From Ancylobacter oerskovii (GTDB lineage Bacteria; Pseudomonadota; Alphaproteobacteria; Rhizobiales; Xanthobacteraceae), in the NCBI RefSeq assembly GCF_018390555.1, contig NZ_JAHBGB010000033.1:303743-367742 (forward strand): DNA of 64,000 bases, given 5' to 3'. The position numbers were made by a program, and so were the translations under genes. The notes under the pieces are model-generated. The model was not told where the DNA came from. It saw only the letters and a program-made list of their open reading frames with translations, and did no database searches. Of the stretch, positions 36,460-46,286 are shown piece after piece (the stretch's first letter is position 1; every line of letters begins with the position of its first letter).

Positions 36460-37527
36460 TCACGCCGCCGGCGCGGCGCGGACATAGCGCCGCTCGATCT
36501 CCAGCAGCTTCTGCTTGCGCCACAGCCCGCCGCCATAGCCGGTGAGCGAGCCGTCGGCACCGATCACCCGGTGGCAGGGAATGATCAGCGCCAGCTGGTT
36601 GGCGCCGTTGGCCCGCGCCACCGCGCGCACCGCCGCCGGCTGGCCGATGCGGCGGGCGAGCTCGGAATAGGAGCGCGTCTCCCCCGCCGGAATCTGCCGC
36701 AGCTCCGCCCATACGGCGCGGGTGAAGGCGCTGCCATGCAGGGCGAGCGGGGTGGCGAAATCGGCCGATTCGCCGGCAAAGAATCGCCCGAGTTCGGCGC
36801 GGATCTGCTCGATCGGCGCATAGGAGCCGAGGCCGATCTCGCCCTTGGCCAGCTGCTGCAACCGCGCGAGCTCGGTGGGCAGCGCCTTGCGGTCGACGAA
36901 TTCCAGGAGATGCAGCTGCGAGGCGCTCGACAGCGCGATCATGTCGCCGATCGGGGTGGCAATCCAGTCGGCGAGCAGGAGACCGCGGCCGGTCAGCTCG
37001 CCCGGCGCCCGGCCGAGCAATCTGGCGAAGGCGGCGCGAAAGGCGCTCGGCGAGGTGAAGCCCGCGTCCTGCTGCGCGGCGATCACCGAGCCGCCCAGCA
37101 CCAGCGTCTCGAAGCCCTCGCGCAGCCGCCGCTGCCGCGCCATCTCGATGAAGGTCATACCGAAATGCCGCTTGAAGCTGCGCCGCACGGTGGAGAGGTC
37201 GAAGCCGAGGCGCGCCACATCGCCCTCGCTCCAGCGCCGCTCCGGCCGCTCGTCCAGCGCCTTCAGCAGTGCGGCGATGATCGGGTCGGCCTCCGCCGCC
37301 GGCTGCAGCGGATGGCAGCGCTTGCAGGGCCGGAAGCCCGCCTCGATGCATTCGCCGATGCTGGCGCGGAAGCTGCAGTTCCCGGCGAGCGGCTTGCGCG
37401 CCGGGCAAGTCAGCCGGCAGAACACGCCGGTGGTGGCGACGCAGACGAAGGCGCGTCCCTCATAGCTCTCGTCGCGGTCGAGAAGCGCCTGGTAGAGCGT
37501 CGCGTGGTCGGGAAGATCGAACAGCAT
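36460..37527 (-). CDS. ada: Ada: methylphosphotriester and O6-methylguanine-DNA methyltransferase/activator
   Basis: Adaptive-response DNA repair protein of 355 residues. The N-terminal zinc domain has the four ligands Cys37, Cys41, Cys68 and Cys71 (GVFCRLTCPARKP, RPCKRCHP), of which Cys37 accepts methyl groups from phosphotriesters. An AraC-type helix-turn-helix follows at about 90-180. The C-terminal methyltransferase domain has the acceptor in IIPCHRVIGADG. When methylated it activates alkylation repair genes, usually including itself. No alkB is adjacent. Confidence 0.94.
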   Translation of the reverse strand: MLFDLPDHATLYQALLDRDESYEGRAFVCVATTGVFCRLTCPARKPLAGNCSFRASIGECIEAGFRPCKRCHPLQPAAEADPIIAALLKALDERPERRWSEGDVARLGFDLSTVRRSFKRHFGMTFIEMARQRRLREGFETLVLGGSVIAAQQDAGFTSPSAFRAAFARLLGRAPGELTGRGLLLADWIATPIGDMIALSSASQLHLLEFVDRKALPTELARLQQLAKGEIGLGSYAPIEQIRAELGRFFAGESADFATPLALHGSAFTRAVWAELRQIPAGETRSYSELARRIGQPAAVRAVARANGANQLALIIPCHRVIGADGSLTGYGGGLWRKQKLLEIERRYVRAAPAA

Positions 37528-37581
37528 GGACGGAGTGTAGCAGCCCGCGCCGGCGGTGCCGCCGCAAATCGGGCGTCTATT

Positions 37582-38811
37582 TCAATCCGCCGCCAGGATG
37601 TGGTTGCGCACCAGCGGATAGACCTGGGTCTGCCAGCGCCGGCCGGAGAACACCCCGTAATGGCCGACGCCGGCCTGCATGTGGTGGCGCCGCTGGTGCG
37701 GACGCAGGCTCGTGCAGAGTTCCTGCGCCGCCACCGTCTGGCCGACGGCGCAGATGTCGTCGCGCTCGCCCTCCACGGTGAGCAAAGCGGTGCGGCGGAT
37801 GGCGCGCAGGTCGATCCGGTCGCCGCGATAGGTCAGCACGCCGCGCGGCAGCTCATGCTGCTGGAACACGATGCGGATGGTCTCGAGATAGAATTCGGCG
37901 GCGAGGTCGAGCACCGCGAAATATTCGTCGTAGAAGCTCTTGGCGGTCGCCGCCTTCTCGTGCTCGCCCATGGCGAGGTTCTCGAACAGCTCGGCATGCG
38001 CCTTCAGGTGCCGGTCCATGTTCATCGCCATGAAGGCGCCGACCTGCACGAAGCCGGGATAGACCCGGCGCCCCGAACCGGCGAATCCCGACGGCACGGT
38101 GGCGATGAGGTTCTGCTCGAACCACTCCAGCGGCCGGGAGGTGGCGAGCTCGTTCACCTTGGTCGGGTTGACGCGGGTATCCACCGGCCCGGCCATCAGG
38201 GTGATGGAGGCGGGCGTCGCCGGATTGGCGTCCCGGCTCATCGCCGCGGTGGCCACCAGCACCTGCACGCAGGGCTGGCACACCGCCAGCGCGTGCGCGC
38301 CCGGCCCGACGGCCTCCAGGAACCGGATGACATGCTCGACATAGTCGTCGAAGCCGAACCGCCCGGCCGCGAGCGGCACGTCGCGGGCATTGTGCCAGTC
38401 GGTGACATAGACGTCGTTCTCCGGCAGCAGCGTCTTCACCGTGCCCTGCAGCAGGGTGGCGAAATGGCCGGAGAGCGGCGCCACCACCAGCACGCGCGGC
38501 TGCTTCTGGTCGATGTCCTTCCTGAAATGCAGCAGCGAGCCGAAGGGCAGGGTCGCCGCCACCTCCTCGACCACCTCGACCTCGCGATTGCCGACGGTCA
38601 CCCTGTCGATGCCGAAGGTCGGCCGGCTGTGGCTGAGGCCGAAGCGCTCGAACATCTCCAGCGCCGCCATCACGTTGCGCAGCGCCGCCCCTCCGCTGGA
38701 GGACGCCGGAACGGGCAGGGCGGTCGCCTCGATCATCCGGCGCGACAGCCGCGCCATGGTGCGCAGCGGATCGAGCAGGTCGGCCTGGGCCTGGTAGGCG
38801 GCGTAGATCAT
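37582..38811 (-). CDS. phaZ: intracellular polyhydroxybutyrate depolymerase
   Basis: Mobilises stored poly(3-hydroxybutyrate). The 409-residue protein begins MIYAAYQAQADLLDPLRTMA, the family-typical N-terminus, at 38811. The catalytic residue is Cys178 in the lipase-box-like ALAVCQPC, characteristic of intracellular depolymerases of the Ralstonia PhaZ1 type, which use cysteine in place of serine. YVTDWHNARDVPL and the C-terminal VGHYGVFSGRRW further support it. The organism therefore probably makes PHB, although phaC is not in the window. Confidence 0.95.
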   Translation of the reverse strand: MIYAAYQAQADLLDPLRTMARLSRRMIEATALPVPASSSGGAALRNVMAALEMFERFGLSHSRPTFGIDRVTVGNREVEVVEEVAATLPFGSLLHFRKDIDQKQPRVLVVAPLSGHFATLLQGTVKTLLPENDVYVTDWHNARDVPLAAGRFGFDDYVEHVIRFLEAVGPGAHALAVCQPCVQVLVATAAMSRDANPATPASITLMAGPVDTRVNPTKVNELATSRPLEWFEQNLIATVPSGFAGSGRRVYPGFVQVGAFMAMNMDRHLKAHAELFENLAMGEHEKAATAKSFYDEYFAVLDLAAEFYLETIRIVFQQHELPRGVLTYRGDRIDLRAIRRTALLTVEGERDDICAVGQTVAAQELCTSLRPHQRRHHMQAGVGHYGVFSGRRWQTQVYPLVRNHILAAD

Positions 38812-39015
38812 GCGCGGCGGGCTCCCGGACGGCACGAAGGAGAGCCCGGCGCGACATGGGACGACCGGGGGCGTTGACGTTGCGGCAGATCGCATGCCTC
38901 ACTCGCGATGGCACGAAGTATGATTGCCTCCGGTTCGCCCGCTCGTTCGCCCAGGCCCGTTCCCTCGCGCCTCCGTCCAACCCGGTCCCACCGCGCCAAT
39001 ACAGGATCCTCCGCC

Positions 39016-39837
39016 ATGTCCGCCCCGGCCGCTCGCAAAAGCCGCATGTCGCGCTCCTCCCTCCCGGAATCGACCGGCGCGGACGGCACGGGCGCACCCG
39101 CAGGCAAGGCCGCGCGCGCGTCGAAATCCGCCGCGGCCTCCGCTTCGTCCCGCTCCGGCTCCACCCCGCATTCTCCCCGTCATCCGCAGACCACGCTGAC
39201 GATCAGTAGCAAGAACTATTCCTCATGGTCGCTGCGCGGCTTCCTGCTGTGCCGTCTCGCCGGGCTGGATTTCGCCGAGGCGCGGGTCTCCGCCGACGAT
39301 CCCTCCATCCGCGCCGAGCTTTTGCTGCAATCCTCCTCCTTCCTGGTGCCGCGGCTCGACCATGACGGGCTGCGCATCTGGGACACGCTGGCGATCGGCG
39401 AATATCTGCACGAGATCGCGCCAGAGGCCGGGCTGCTGCCCAAGGATCGGGCGGCGCGGGCGCATTGCCGCTCGATCTGCGGCGAGATGCATTCCGGCTT
39501 CGCCAATCTGCGCTCGGCGCTGCCGATGAACGTCAAGGCGCACCATCCCGGCTTCAAGGTGTGGACCGGGGCGCTGGCCGACATCGCCCGCATCGTCGCC
39601 ATCTGGAACGAGTGCCTCAGGGCCTATGGCGGGCCGTATCTGTTCGGGGCCGCCTCCACCATGGCGGATGCGATGTATGCCCCGGTCTGCTCGCGCTTCA
39701 TGACCTATGACGTGCCGCTCGATCCGCTGAGCGCCGGCTATCGCGACACCATGCTGGCCTTCCCCGCCATGCGGGAATGGAGCGCGGCGGCGCGGGTGGA
39801 GCCGGACGAGATGGAGGAGCTCGACGTCGAGTTCTGA
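39016..39837 (+). CDS. glutathione S-transferase-like protein with a long basic N-terminal extension
   Basis: From the ATG at 39016 it has 273 residues. The first ~60 are Ser/Ala/Arg-rich and disordered-looking. A GST N-domain follows (LTISSKNYSSWSLRGFLLCR, SSFLVPRLDHDGLRIWDTLA, IGEYLHEIAPEA), then a helical C-domain with FGAASTMADAMYAPV. The SKNYSSWSLR motif fits a maleylacetoacetate-isomerase-like bacterial GST subgroup. Function is unknown. The extension could be an artefact of start choice, but no better initiation codon lies close to the domain. Confidence 0.85.
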   Translation: MSAPAARKSRMSRSSLPESTGADGTGAPAGKAARASKSAAASASSRSGSTPHSPRHPQTTLTISSKNYSSWSLRGFLLCRLAGLDFAEARVSADDPSIRAELLLQSSSFLVPRLDHDGLRIWDTLAIGEYLHEIAPEAGLLPKDRAARAHCRSICGEMHSGFANLRSALPMNVKAHHPGFKVWTGALADIARIVAIWNECLRAYGGPYLFGAASTMADAMYAPVCSRFMTYDVPLDPLSAGYRDTMLAFPAMREWSAAARVEPDEMEELDVEF

Positions 39838-39964
39838 GAGGCGGGCGCCGGCCGGCGGAAATCGCCCGCGATCCCCGTCATCCCCACGATTCAGAGCGTC
39901 GCAAAACGTGATGGCGGCGGCGCTTCCGGGGCCGGGCGTTCTCCTTTAATCGGGCGGCTCCTCC

Positions 39965-40567
39965 ATGGACGATCCCCCGATGGCGCAGAGCGCGTTCAAG
40001 CTTTACGACGACACCATGCCCCCGAGCGAATTCGAGAAGATGCTGGCCGGCGAGCTCTACAGCGCCGCCGATCCCGAGATCCAGGCCTGCCAGGCCGCCG
40101 CCTTCGCCTGGATGGCGCGCTACAATGCCTCGCTCGGCCTGTCCGAGGCGGCGCGCGGCGACCTGCTGCGCCAGCGTTTCGGCGCGGTCGGCGCCGGCTC
40201 GGTGGTGCGCCCGCCCTTCCATTGCGACTACGGCTTCAACATCCGGGTCGGCGCCGGGGTGTTCCTCAACTTCAACTGCGTCATCCTCGACGTGGTGGAA
40301 GTGCGCATCGGCGACGGCACCCAGATCGGGCCCGGCGTGCAGATCCTCACCGCCGACCATCCGCGCGATCCGGCCGAACGGCGCGGCGGCCTCGAATTCG
40401 GCCGCAAGGTGACGATCGGGCGCAATGTCTGGATCGGCGCCGGGGCGATCGTGCTGCCGGGCGTCTCCATCGGCGACGACGCGCTGATCGGCGCCGGCGC
40501 GGTGGTGACGAAGGACGTGCCGGCCGGTGCCAGGGCGGTCGGCAATCCCGCGCGGGTGCGCGACTAG
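39965..40567 (+). CDS. sugar O-acetyltransferase, maltose acetyltransferase/NodL-like
   Basis: A 200-residue left-handed beta-helix acetyltransferase. The N-terminal helical cap [20 protein letters not shown] is typical of the Maa/LacA/NodL family. [19 protein letters not shown] carries the catalytic histidine, followed by hexapeptide repeats around [20 protein letters not shown] and a [17 protein letters not shown] ending. A second ATG at 39980 is an alternative start; neither has a strong ribosome-binding site. The acceptor is unknown. Confidence 0.9.
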   Translation: MDDPPMAQSAFKLYDDTMPPSEFEKMLAGELYSAADPEIQACQAAAFAWMARYNASLGLSEAARGDLLRQRFGAVGAGSVVRPPFHCDYGFNIRVGAGVFLNFNCVILDVVEVRIGDGTQIGPGVQILTADHPRDPAERRGGLEFGRKVTIGRNVWIGAGAIVLPGVSIGDDALIGAGAVVTKDVPAGARAVGNPARVRD

Positions 40568-40574
40568 GCCGCCG

Positions 40575-41654
40575 CTACGGCTCGAAGGCGAAGAGGCGCT
40601 TCCAGTCCGCCTTCATGCTGATCACCGTCCATCCCTGCCGGCCCGCCTCCTCGTAAAGCTGCGGGGTGAAGGTCCCGACCTCGGTGTCCGGCAGGCCCAG
40701 CGCCGGGCCATAGGCATATTCGCGCGCGGCATCGTCGTGCAGCACCAGCATGGCGAGGCGCGGACCGGCGCCGGCCCCGACATATTCCAGCATCTGCCGG
40801 TCGCCGGTCGAGTTGCCGAAGGCGGCATGCGGCCGCCGGCCGATCATCAGGTGGATGCCCTCCGGCTTGCCGGCGAGATTGTCGTCGAGGAGCAGCTTCG
40901 GCTCCTTGGTCAGCACCGGCCTGCCGGCGGCGTCATAGCCATAGGAGGTGGCGCCGGCGGTGCCGACCACCTGTTCCGGGGGAATGCCGTAGACCGTTCC
41001 GGCATAGACGCGGACGAAATCCTGTCCGCCGCCGGTGGCGATGTAGGTGCGGAAGCCGTTCGCCCGCAGATGCGCCAGCACCTCCTGCATCGGCTGGTAA
41101 GTCAGCTCGGTGTAGCGGCGCTGCCAGCGCGCATCCCTCGCCGTGTCCAGCCATTGCGCGACGTCCGCCTGGAACGCCTCGACGGTCATGCCGGTGAGCG
41201 TCACCGCGAGGATCTTTTCCAGCGCGTGCAGCGGCAGCCGGGCGATGGCGTCGCGGTCGCCGGAGAGCACGGTCCTGAAGGGCTCGGCCTGCTTCAGCTC
41301 CGGTTTCGTCTCGGCCAGCACGCGCAGGCGGGCAAAGGCATAGAGAACCTGCGTATAGACGGGGTGCTCGACCCACAGCGTGCCGTCCTGGTCGAAGGTC
41401 GCGACGCGGTCGGGCAGCGGCACGAAGCCGGCGCCCGCCGGATCGGTGGTCGCGCGCACGAAGTCGAGAATGGCGCGTTTCGCCGCGCCTTCGTTCCACG
41501 AGGGCAGCGGATCCGCCACGGGTGCCACGGCGGCTGCGGCCCCTTGCGTCGTCCCCTGTGCCGCAACGGGCGCCGCCGCGCCGAGCATCGCCGCGCAGAC
41601 CAGCGCCGCCAGCATGCCGCCGCGGATGACGGCAGTCCAACCTGTCCGCCTCAT
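40575..41654 (-). CDS. periplasmic HAD-family phosphatase
   Basis: A 359-residue exported hydrolase. The signal peptide covers about residues 1-33 (GGMLAALVCAAMLGAAAPVAAQ). HAD motif I is VATFDQDGTLWVEHP; YIATGGGQDFVRVYAG supplies motif II and the C-terminal IGRRPHAAFGNSTGDRQML the acid pair region. It probably removes phosphate from an imported or cell-surface compound. It follows the arylsulfatase by 133 bp on the same strand, so the two may act together in sulfate and phosphate ester scavenging. Confidence 0.85.
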   Translation of the reverse strand: MRRTGWTAVIRGGMLAALVCAAMLGAAAPVAAQGTTQGAAAAVAPVADPLPSWNEGAAKRAILDFVRATTDPAGAGFVPLPDRVATFDQDGTLWVEHPVYTQVLYAFARLRVLAETKPELKQAEPFRTVLSGDRDAIARLPLHALEKILAVTLTGMTVEAFQADVAQWLDTARDARWQRRYTELTYQPMQEVLAHLRANGFRTYIATGGGQDFVRVYAGTVYGIPPEQVVGTAGATSYGYDAAGRPVLTKEPKLLLDDNLAGKPEGIHLMIGRRPHAAFGNSTGDRQMLEYVGAGAGPRLAMLVLHDDAAREYAYGPALGLPDTEVGTFTPQLYEEAGRQGWTVISMKADWKRLFAFEP

Positions 41655-41787
41655 CGATGCCTCCAGCGCTCCGGGTCCGTCGGTGAGGGAGCCTGTTGGT
41701 TCGGGCGCCCGCCCGGCCGCCAGGGGCCGGCGCGGATCCCGTGACGCTGGGGCGGGCGCCGTGCGCCCGCCCCGCCGCCCCCCGCCG

Positions 41788-43524
41788 CTACTCGCCGGCG
41801 CGGCTGTTCCGCATTTGCCGGACCTGCTCGACCACCTGTTCGAGGTTGTAGCTGGCCGGATCCTGCAGCGGCGGATAGTCGATATAGGTCTCCAGTTCCC
41901 GCAGCCACAGCGCCTGGCCGATCGGCAGCAGGTTCCAGTCATAGACATAGGCCGTCACCGGGCCGGCAAGGGCGCCGCCCATGCCGAACAGGGTCTTCAT
42001 CTGCTCGCCGATCGAGGTTTCGAACGGATCGCGCTTGATGTTGACCACCTGCGTCCAGTGATAGGGCATCACCCCGCTGATGAAGCCGGCCGGCGCGTCC
42101 GACACCATGGCGAAATACATCTTCCAGTTCTTGTAGCGGACCGCCGAGGGGTCCTTGCCGGAATAGTAGAAGAAGGTGTCGCGGGCCGATTTCTCCGACG
42201 AGCCTTCGAGATAGGCCCGCTGGTTCACACCGTCGAGCGTGGTCTTGACGATGCCGGGATAGCTGCCCTGCTCGATCCGCGCCTTGAGCTCGTTGCCCTT
42301 GTCGCCGCCGGCGATGTCGACCAGCGTCGGCAGCCAGTCGAGCGAGGCGAACATCTGCGTCTTCAGCGTGCCGGGCGCGATATGCCCGGGCCAGCGCACC
42401 ACCAGCGGCGCCCGCATGCCGCCCTCCCAGGTCGACAGCTTGCCGCCCTTGAAGGGCGTGGTGCCGCCATCCGGGAAGGTGATGGTCTCGGCGCCGTTGT
42501 CAGTGGTGAAGACGACGATCGTGTTGTCGAGCTCGCCCATCTCCTGAAGCTTCTGCAGGACGAGGCCGATATTGTCGTCCATCTGCTTCATGCCGGCTTC
42601 GTTGACGCCCCAGTCCTTGCCGCCGGGCTCACCCACCATGCCCATATACTTGTCCGACAGAACGGTGGTGATGTGCATCCGCGCCGGGTTGTACCAGACG
42701 AAGAACGGCTTGCTGGTTTTCTGCGGGTCGTTGCGGTCGAGGAAGTCGATGACCTTGGCGGAGATTTCCTCGTCCACCGTCTTGGAGCGCTCCAGCGTCA
42801 GCGGGCCTTCATCCCTGCAGGTCTGGTTGGCCGAGGTACCGTCCGAGGAGCTGCAGGCGAGCACCGGGCGCGGCGGCGTCAGGCAGATGGTGGTCTTCGG
42901 ATCCACCGCGCCGGCCGGGTCGGCGAGGCCGGGCACCGGCGTGTTGCGGCAGGGCGGCGCCACCGTCTGCTGCGTCGGCGTGGTGTTGATGTCGGGGAAG
43001 CTCACGCCCTGCATGGCGTCGAGATGGTAGAGATAGCCCCAGAACTCCTGGAAGCCGTGCGCAGTGGGCAGCGAGTCGGTATGGTCGCCGAGATGGTTCT
43101 TGCCGAACTCGCCGGTGGAATAGCCGAGATCGTGCAGGAACTTGGCCAGCGCCGGCGTGCCCGGCCGCAGATAGGAGGGGCTGCCCGGCAGCTGCGGCGG
43201 GATCATGCCGGTGCGCAAGGGGTGCATGCCGGTGAAGAAGGCGTTGCGCCCGGCGGTGCAGCTCTGCTCGGCATAGTAATCGGTGAACACCGCGCCTTCG
43301 CGGCCGATGCGGTCGATGTTCGGCGTCTCGCCGACCATCAGGCCGCGATGATAGATGCCCGGCTGCATCCAGCCGATGTCGTCGCCCATGATGAACAGGA
43401 TGTTCGGCCGGGCGGGAGGCTGTTGTGCCCGCGCCGGCTGTATTCCCGAAACGATTGCAGCCGCGGCCGTCAATGCCGTGGCGGCACCGAGCAGTCCGGC
43501 GAACCGTCTTGCCAATACATTCAT
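41788..43524 (-). CDS. arylsulfatase (formylglycine-dependent sulfatase), exported
   Basis: Hydrolyses sulfate esters in the periplasm. The 578-residue protein has a signal peptide ending near ARAQ (residue 34). Metal ligands Asp48-Asp49 lie in ILFIMGDDIGW. The cysteine to be converted to formylglycine is Cys89 in EQSCTAGRNAFFTG. FGKNHLGDHTDSLPTAHGF holds the basic active-site residues. The site reads C-T-A-G-R instead of the canonical C-x-P-x-R. A cysteine-containing insertion at about residues 185-240 (CRNTPVPG, TTICLTPPRP) could form disulfides. Confidence 0.93.
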   Translation of the reverse strand: MNVLARRFAGLLGAATALTAAAAIVSGIQPARAQQPPARPNILFIMGDDIGWMQPGIYHRGLMVGETPNIDRIGREGAVFTDYYAEQSCTAGRNAFFTGMHPLRTGMIPPQLPGSPSYLRPGTPALAKFLHDLGYSTGEFGKNHLGDHTDSLPTAHGFQEFWGYLYHLDAMQGVSFPDINTTPTQQTVAPPCRNTPVPGLADPAGAVDPKTTICLTPPRPVLACSSSDGTSANQTCRDEGPLTLERSKTVDEEISAKVIDFLDRNDPQKTSKPFFVWYNPARMHITTVLSDKYMGMVGEPGGKDWGVNEAGMKQMDDNIGLVLQKLQEMGELDNTIVVFTTDNGAETITFPDGGTTPFKGGKLSTWEGGMRAPLVVRWPGHIAPGTLKTQMFASLDWLPTLVDIAGGDKGNELKARIEQGSYPGIVKTTLDGVNQRAYLEGSSEKSARDTFFYYSGKDPSAVRYKNWKMYFAMVSDAPAGFISGVMPYHWTQVVNIKRDPFETSIGEQMKTLFGMGGALAGPVTAYVYDWNLLPIGQALWLRELETYIDYPPLQDPASYNLEQVVEQVRQMRNSRAGE

Positions 43525-43830
43525 GTTTCCGCTCCCTGAAGGGCGGAAGGCTTGACTATTCTATTCTCTTACGAGCTTCCGCCGACGATGCCTCGACGAG
43601 GGGCGCACTTATCTACCACTTTCCGTGAATAAGTCCACGAATCATTCGTACAAATTCGAAGCATAACGTCATTTTCACTTACCTATATCAAGGCAAGACT
43701 CTGATCGACGGGCGATTTTCTTGAGGTAGCCGCGCGTCCCGGCACGGCCCGCTACACGTCACGGAACCGGGGCGGGCCGGCATCCGTTCTTCCCGGGAAA
43801 CGAGCAGGACCAGCCGAGGAGGATTTGCGC
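43525..43830. promoter_or_regulatory. AT-richer intergenic region upstream of the sulfatase
   Basis: 306 bases without a gene. The part at 43555-43690 is clearly AT-richer than its surroundings. It contains a split palindrome ACTTAT...ATAAGT (about 43608-43635) and several TATTC/GAATA-like runs, so it likely holds the promoter of the minus-strand sulfatase-HAD unit. GAGGAGG at 43816-43822 is the ribosome-binding site of the plus-strand gene. Confidence 0.4.
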
Positions 43831-44115
43831 ATGGTCGATCCCAACGCCGCCGATCCCAACGCCGCCGACATCCCCGCCCCGCCGGCGCCGGACATCCCGG
43901 AGCCGCCGCGCACGCCGCCCGGCGGGCCGGACATTCCCGCCCCGCCCGACAGCCCGGACGCCCCGCCGGCGCCGGCGGAGGATCCCGACCTGCCCGATCG
44001 CGGCCCCGACATTCCCCCGCCGGGGCGCGGCGAGCCGGATATCCGTCCCGGCAACATCCCGCAGGAACTGCCGCCGGATAGCCTGCCGCCGACGGCCGAC
44101 CCGTCGGCGATCTGA
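43831..44115 (+). CDS. proline/aspartate-rich repeat protein (PDIP repeats)
   Basis: A 94-residue protein of extreme composition, starting at the ATG at 43831 nine bases after GAGGAGG. It is built from variants of PDIPxPP separated by short acidic spacers (DIPAPPAPDIPEPP, GPDIPAPPDSPDAPP, GPDIPPPGRGEPD). No signal peptide, membrane segment or known domain is visible; it must be disordered. It is convergent with rpsA. Function is not known to me. Confidence 0.62.
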   Translation: MVDPNAADPNAADIPAPPAPDIPEPPRTPPGGPDIPAPPDSPDAPPAPAEDPDLPDRGPDIPPPGRGEPDIRPGNIPQELPPDSLPPTADPSAI

Positions 44116-44129
44116 CCCGCCAAAACAAA

Positions 44130-44157
44130 ACGGCCGGCACCCGAGGGCGCCGGCCGT
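44130..44157. terminator. bidirectional terminator between the PDIP gene and rpsA
   Basis: ACGGCCGGC at 44130-44138 and GCCGGCCGT at 44149-44157 form a 9-bp stem with a 10-base loop, preceded on plus by AAAACAAAA. Read from the minus strand this gives a 3' TTTTGTTTT tract, so it can stop rpsA transcription well. Confidence 0.8.
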
Positions 44158-44211
44158 TCGCATTCGTCAGCCGGTCAGAAGACCGGAGAGGGTCCGATCA
44201 CGTCGCCGCGA

Positions 44212-45918
44212 TCACTCGGCCTTCTCGTTGGCCTTCTTCAGCGCGGCGCCGAGGATGTCGCCCAGCGAGGCGCCGGAATCCTGCGAGCCGAACTGGGCCA
44301 CGGCTTCCTTCTCCTCGGCGATCTCCAGCGCCTTGATCGAGACCTGCACCTTGCGCGCCTTGCGGTCGAACAGGGTGACGCGGGCATCGAACTTCTCGCC
44401 GACCGCGAAGCGGTCCGGGCGCTGGTCGCCGCGGTCGCGGGCCAGTTCCGAGCGCTTCACGAAGGTCGACATGTCGGTGCCGACGATCTTCACCTCGACG
44501 CCGCCGTCCTTCACGTCGGTGACTTCGCAGGTGACGATGGCGCCCTTCTTCAGCTCGCCGGCATCGGCGAAGGGGTCGCCGGCCAGCTGCTTCACGCCGA
44601 GCGAGATGCGCTCCTTCTCGACGTCGACGTCGAGAACCACCGCCTTGATCACGTCGCCCTTCTTGAACTCGTCGATGACCTGCTCGCCCGGACGATTCCA
44701 GTCCAGGTCCGAGAGGTGCACCATGCCGTCGACGTCGCCGTCGAGGCCGAGGAAGAGGCCGAACTCGGTCTTGTTCTTGACCTCGCCTTCCACCACGGCG
44801 CCGGCCGGATACTTGTCGGCGAAGGCGTCCCAGGGGTTCTGCAGGGTCTGCTTGAGGCCGAGCGAGATGCGGCGCTTGACCGGATCCACCTCGAGGATCG
44901 CCACTTCGACTTCCTGCGAAGTCGAGACGATCTTGCCGGGGTGGACGTTCTTCTTGGTCCAGCTCATCTCGGAGACGTGGATGAGGCCCTCGATCCCCGG
45001 CTCCAGCTCGACGAACGCGCCGTAGTCGGTGATGTTGGTGACGCGACCCTTGAAGCGGGCCTCCACCGGGTACTTGGCCTCGATGCCCTCCCACGGATCG
45101 CCGAGCAGCTGCTTCATGCCGAGCGAGATGCGGTGGGTCTCGTGGTTGATCTTGATGATCTTCACCTTGACCGTCTGGCCGATGTTCAGCACCTCGGTCG
45201 GGTGGTTCACGCGGCGCCAGGCGATGTCGGTGACGTGCAGCAGGCCGTCAATGCCGCCGAGGTCGACGAACGCACCGTAATCGGTGATGTTCTTGACCAC
45301 GCCGTCGATGACCTGACCCTCTTCGAGGTTCTGCACCAGCTCGTGGCGCTGCTCGGCGCGGGTCTCTTCGAGAACCGTGCGGCGCGAGACCACGATGTTG
45401 CCGCGGCGACGATCCATCTTGAGGATCTGGAACGGCTGCGGGTTGTGCATCAGCGGGCCGACGTCGCGGATCGGACGGATGTCCACCTGCGAGCGGGGCA
45501 GGAAGGCCACGGCGCCGTCGAGATCGACGGTGAAGCCGCCCTTCACCTGGTTGAAGATCACGCCGGTGACCTTGACCTGGTCGTTGAAGGCCTTTTCGAG
45601 GCGGACCCAGCTCTCTTCGCGGCGCGCCTTGTCGCGCGAGAGGACGGCTTCGCCGAGCGCGTTCTCGACGCGCTCCAGATAGACTTCGACCTCGTCGCCG
45701 ACCTGGATGGTCTGGTCGCGGCCGGGGCCGGCAAATTCACGCAGCGCCACGCGACCTTCGGTCTTCAGACCGATGTCGATGATGGCGAGATCCTTCTCGA
45801 TGGCGACGACGATGCCCTTGACGACCGAGCCTTCGGCCGGCTCGGCGACCGAGAAGCTCTCCTCGAGCATGGCGGCGAAATCGTCGCGGGAGGCGAGTGC
45901 GGATTGGGTAGCGGACAT
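44212..45918 (-). CDS. rpsA: 30S ribosomal protein S1
   Basis: mRNA-binding ribosomal protein of 568 residues with six S1 domains. Each has the GxV...FGAFVxL-type pattern, for example [40 protein letters not shown] and [20 protein letters not shown]. The start at ATG 45918 gives [18 protein letters not shown], as usual; the longer frame is not conserved. The C-terminus [11 protein letters not shown] is typical. cmk commonly lies directly upstream of rpsA, but here about 3.9 kb of other genes separate them. Confidence 0.97.
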   Translation of the reverse strand: MSATQSALASRDDFAAMLEESFSVAEPAEGSVVKGIVVAIEKDLAIIDIGLKTEGRVALREFAGPGRDQTIQVGDEVEVYLERVENALGEAVLSRDKARREESWVRLEKAFNDQVKVTGVIFNQVKGGFTVDLDGAVAFLPRSQVDIRPIRDVGPLMHNPQPFQILKMDRRRGNIVVSRRTVLEETRAEQRHELVQNLEEGQVIDGVVKNITDYGAFVDLGGIDGLLHVTDIAWRRVNHPTEVLNIGQTVKVKIIKINHETHRISLGMKQLLGDPWEGIEAKYPVEARFKGRVTNITDYGAFVELEPGIEGLIHVSEMSWTKKNVHPGKIVSTSQEVEVAILEVDPVKRRISLGLKQTLQNPWDAFADKYPAGAVVEGEVKNKTEFGLFLGLDGDVDGMVHLSDLDWNRPGEQVIDEFKKGDVIKAVVLDVDVEKERISLGVKQLAGDPFADAGELKKGAIVTCEVTDVKDGGVEVKIVGTDMSTFVKRSELARDRGDQRPDRFAVGEKFDARVTLFDRKARKVQVSIKALEIAEEKEAVAQFGSQDSGASLGDILGAALKKANEKAE

Positions 45919-46286
45919 AGATGCTCCTAGCCAGGGGATTGCGCCGGACGGGGTTTTGGGCGCCCTTCCCGTCACGGGCACCGGGTCTGGCGATCCCGAT
46001 GCAGCCTGCCCTTGCGAGGCGAGGCCCGGCGCGCTGGCCGTGGCGAGGTAGGCGTAGATATGCGCAAAGGCCGCGCCGGCCCGCGGGCAGAACCCGGAAC
46101 CGCACGGCTTCGGCCGGCAGCTTGGCGGCTGCCTCGCTCACGCGCGTGAGCGCGGGGAGGCCGGGCGGCGCCGTCCGGCGGCTGTCATATAGTGCAAGAT
46201 GGGGAGAAAGGCGAGGGGGCGTGGGGGAGGAGATGATCATCTCTCTTCCCACCTACCCATTCTTCGGCCGGTGCAACCGACTGGAA
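45919..46286. promoter_or_regulatory. rpsA upstream region
   Basis: About 370 bases with no gene I can support, holding the rpsA leader and promoter. The minus-strand sequence CTATATG at 46186-46192 is the best -10-like element, in the first AT-leaning patch upstream of rpsA. Base composition begins to shift toward AT near 46190. Confidence 0.35.

Noticed and set aside
36319..38877. 852-codon plus-strand frame across ada and phaZ
   Set aside because: Codon-bias shadow in GC-rich DNA; it spans two well-supported minus-strand genes and a repeat.
41380..43539. 719-codon plus-strand frame over the sulfatase
   Set aside because: Shadow of the arylsulfatase and HAD genes; no domain and no ribosome-binding site.
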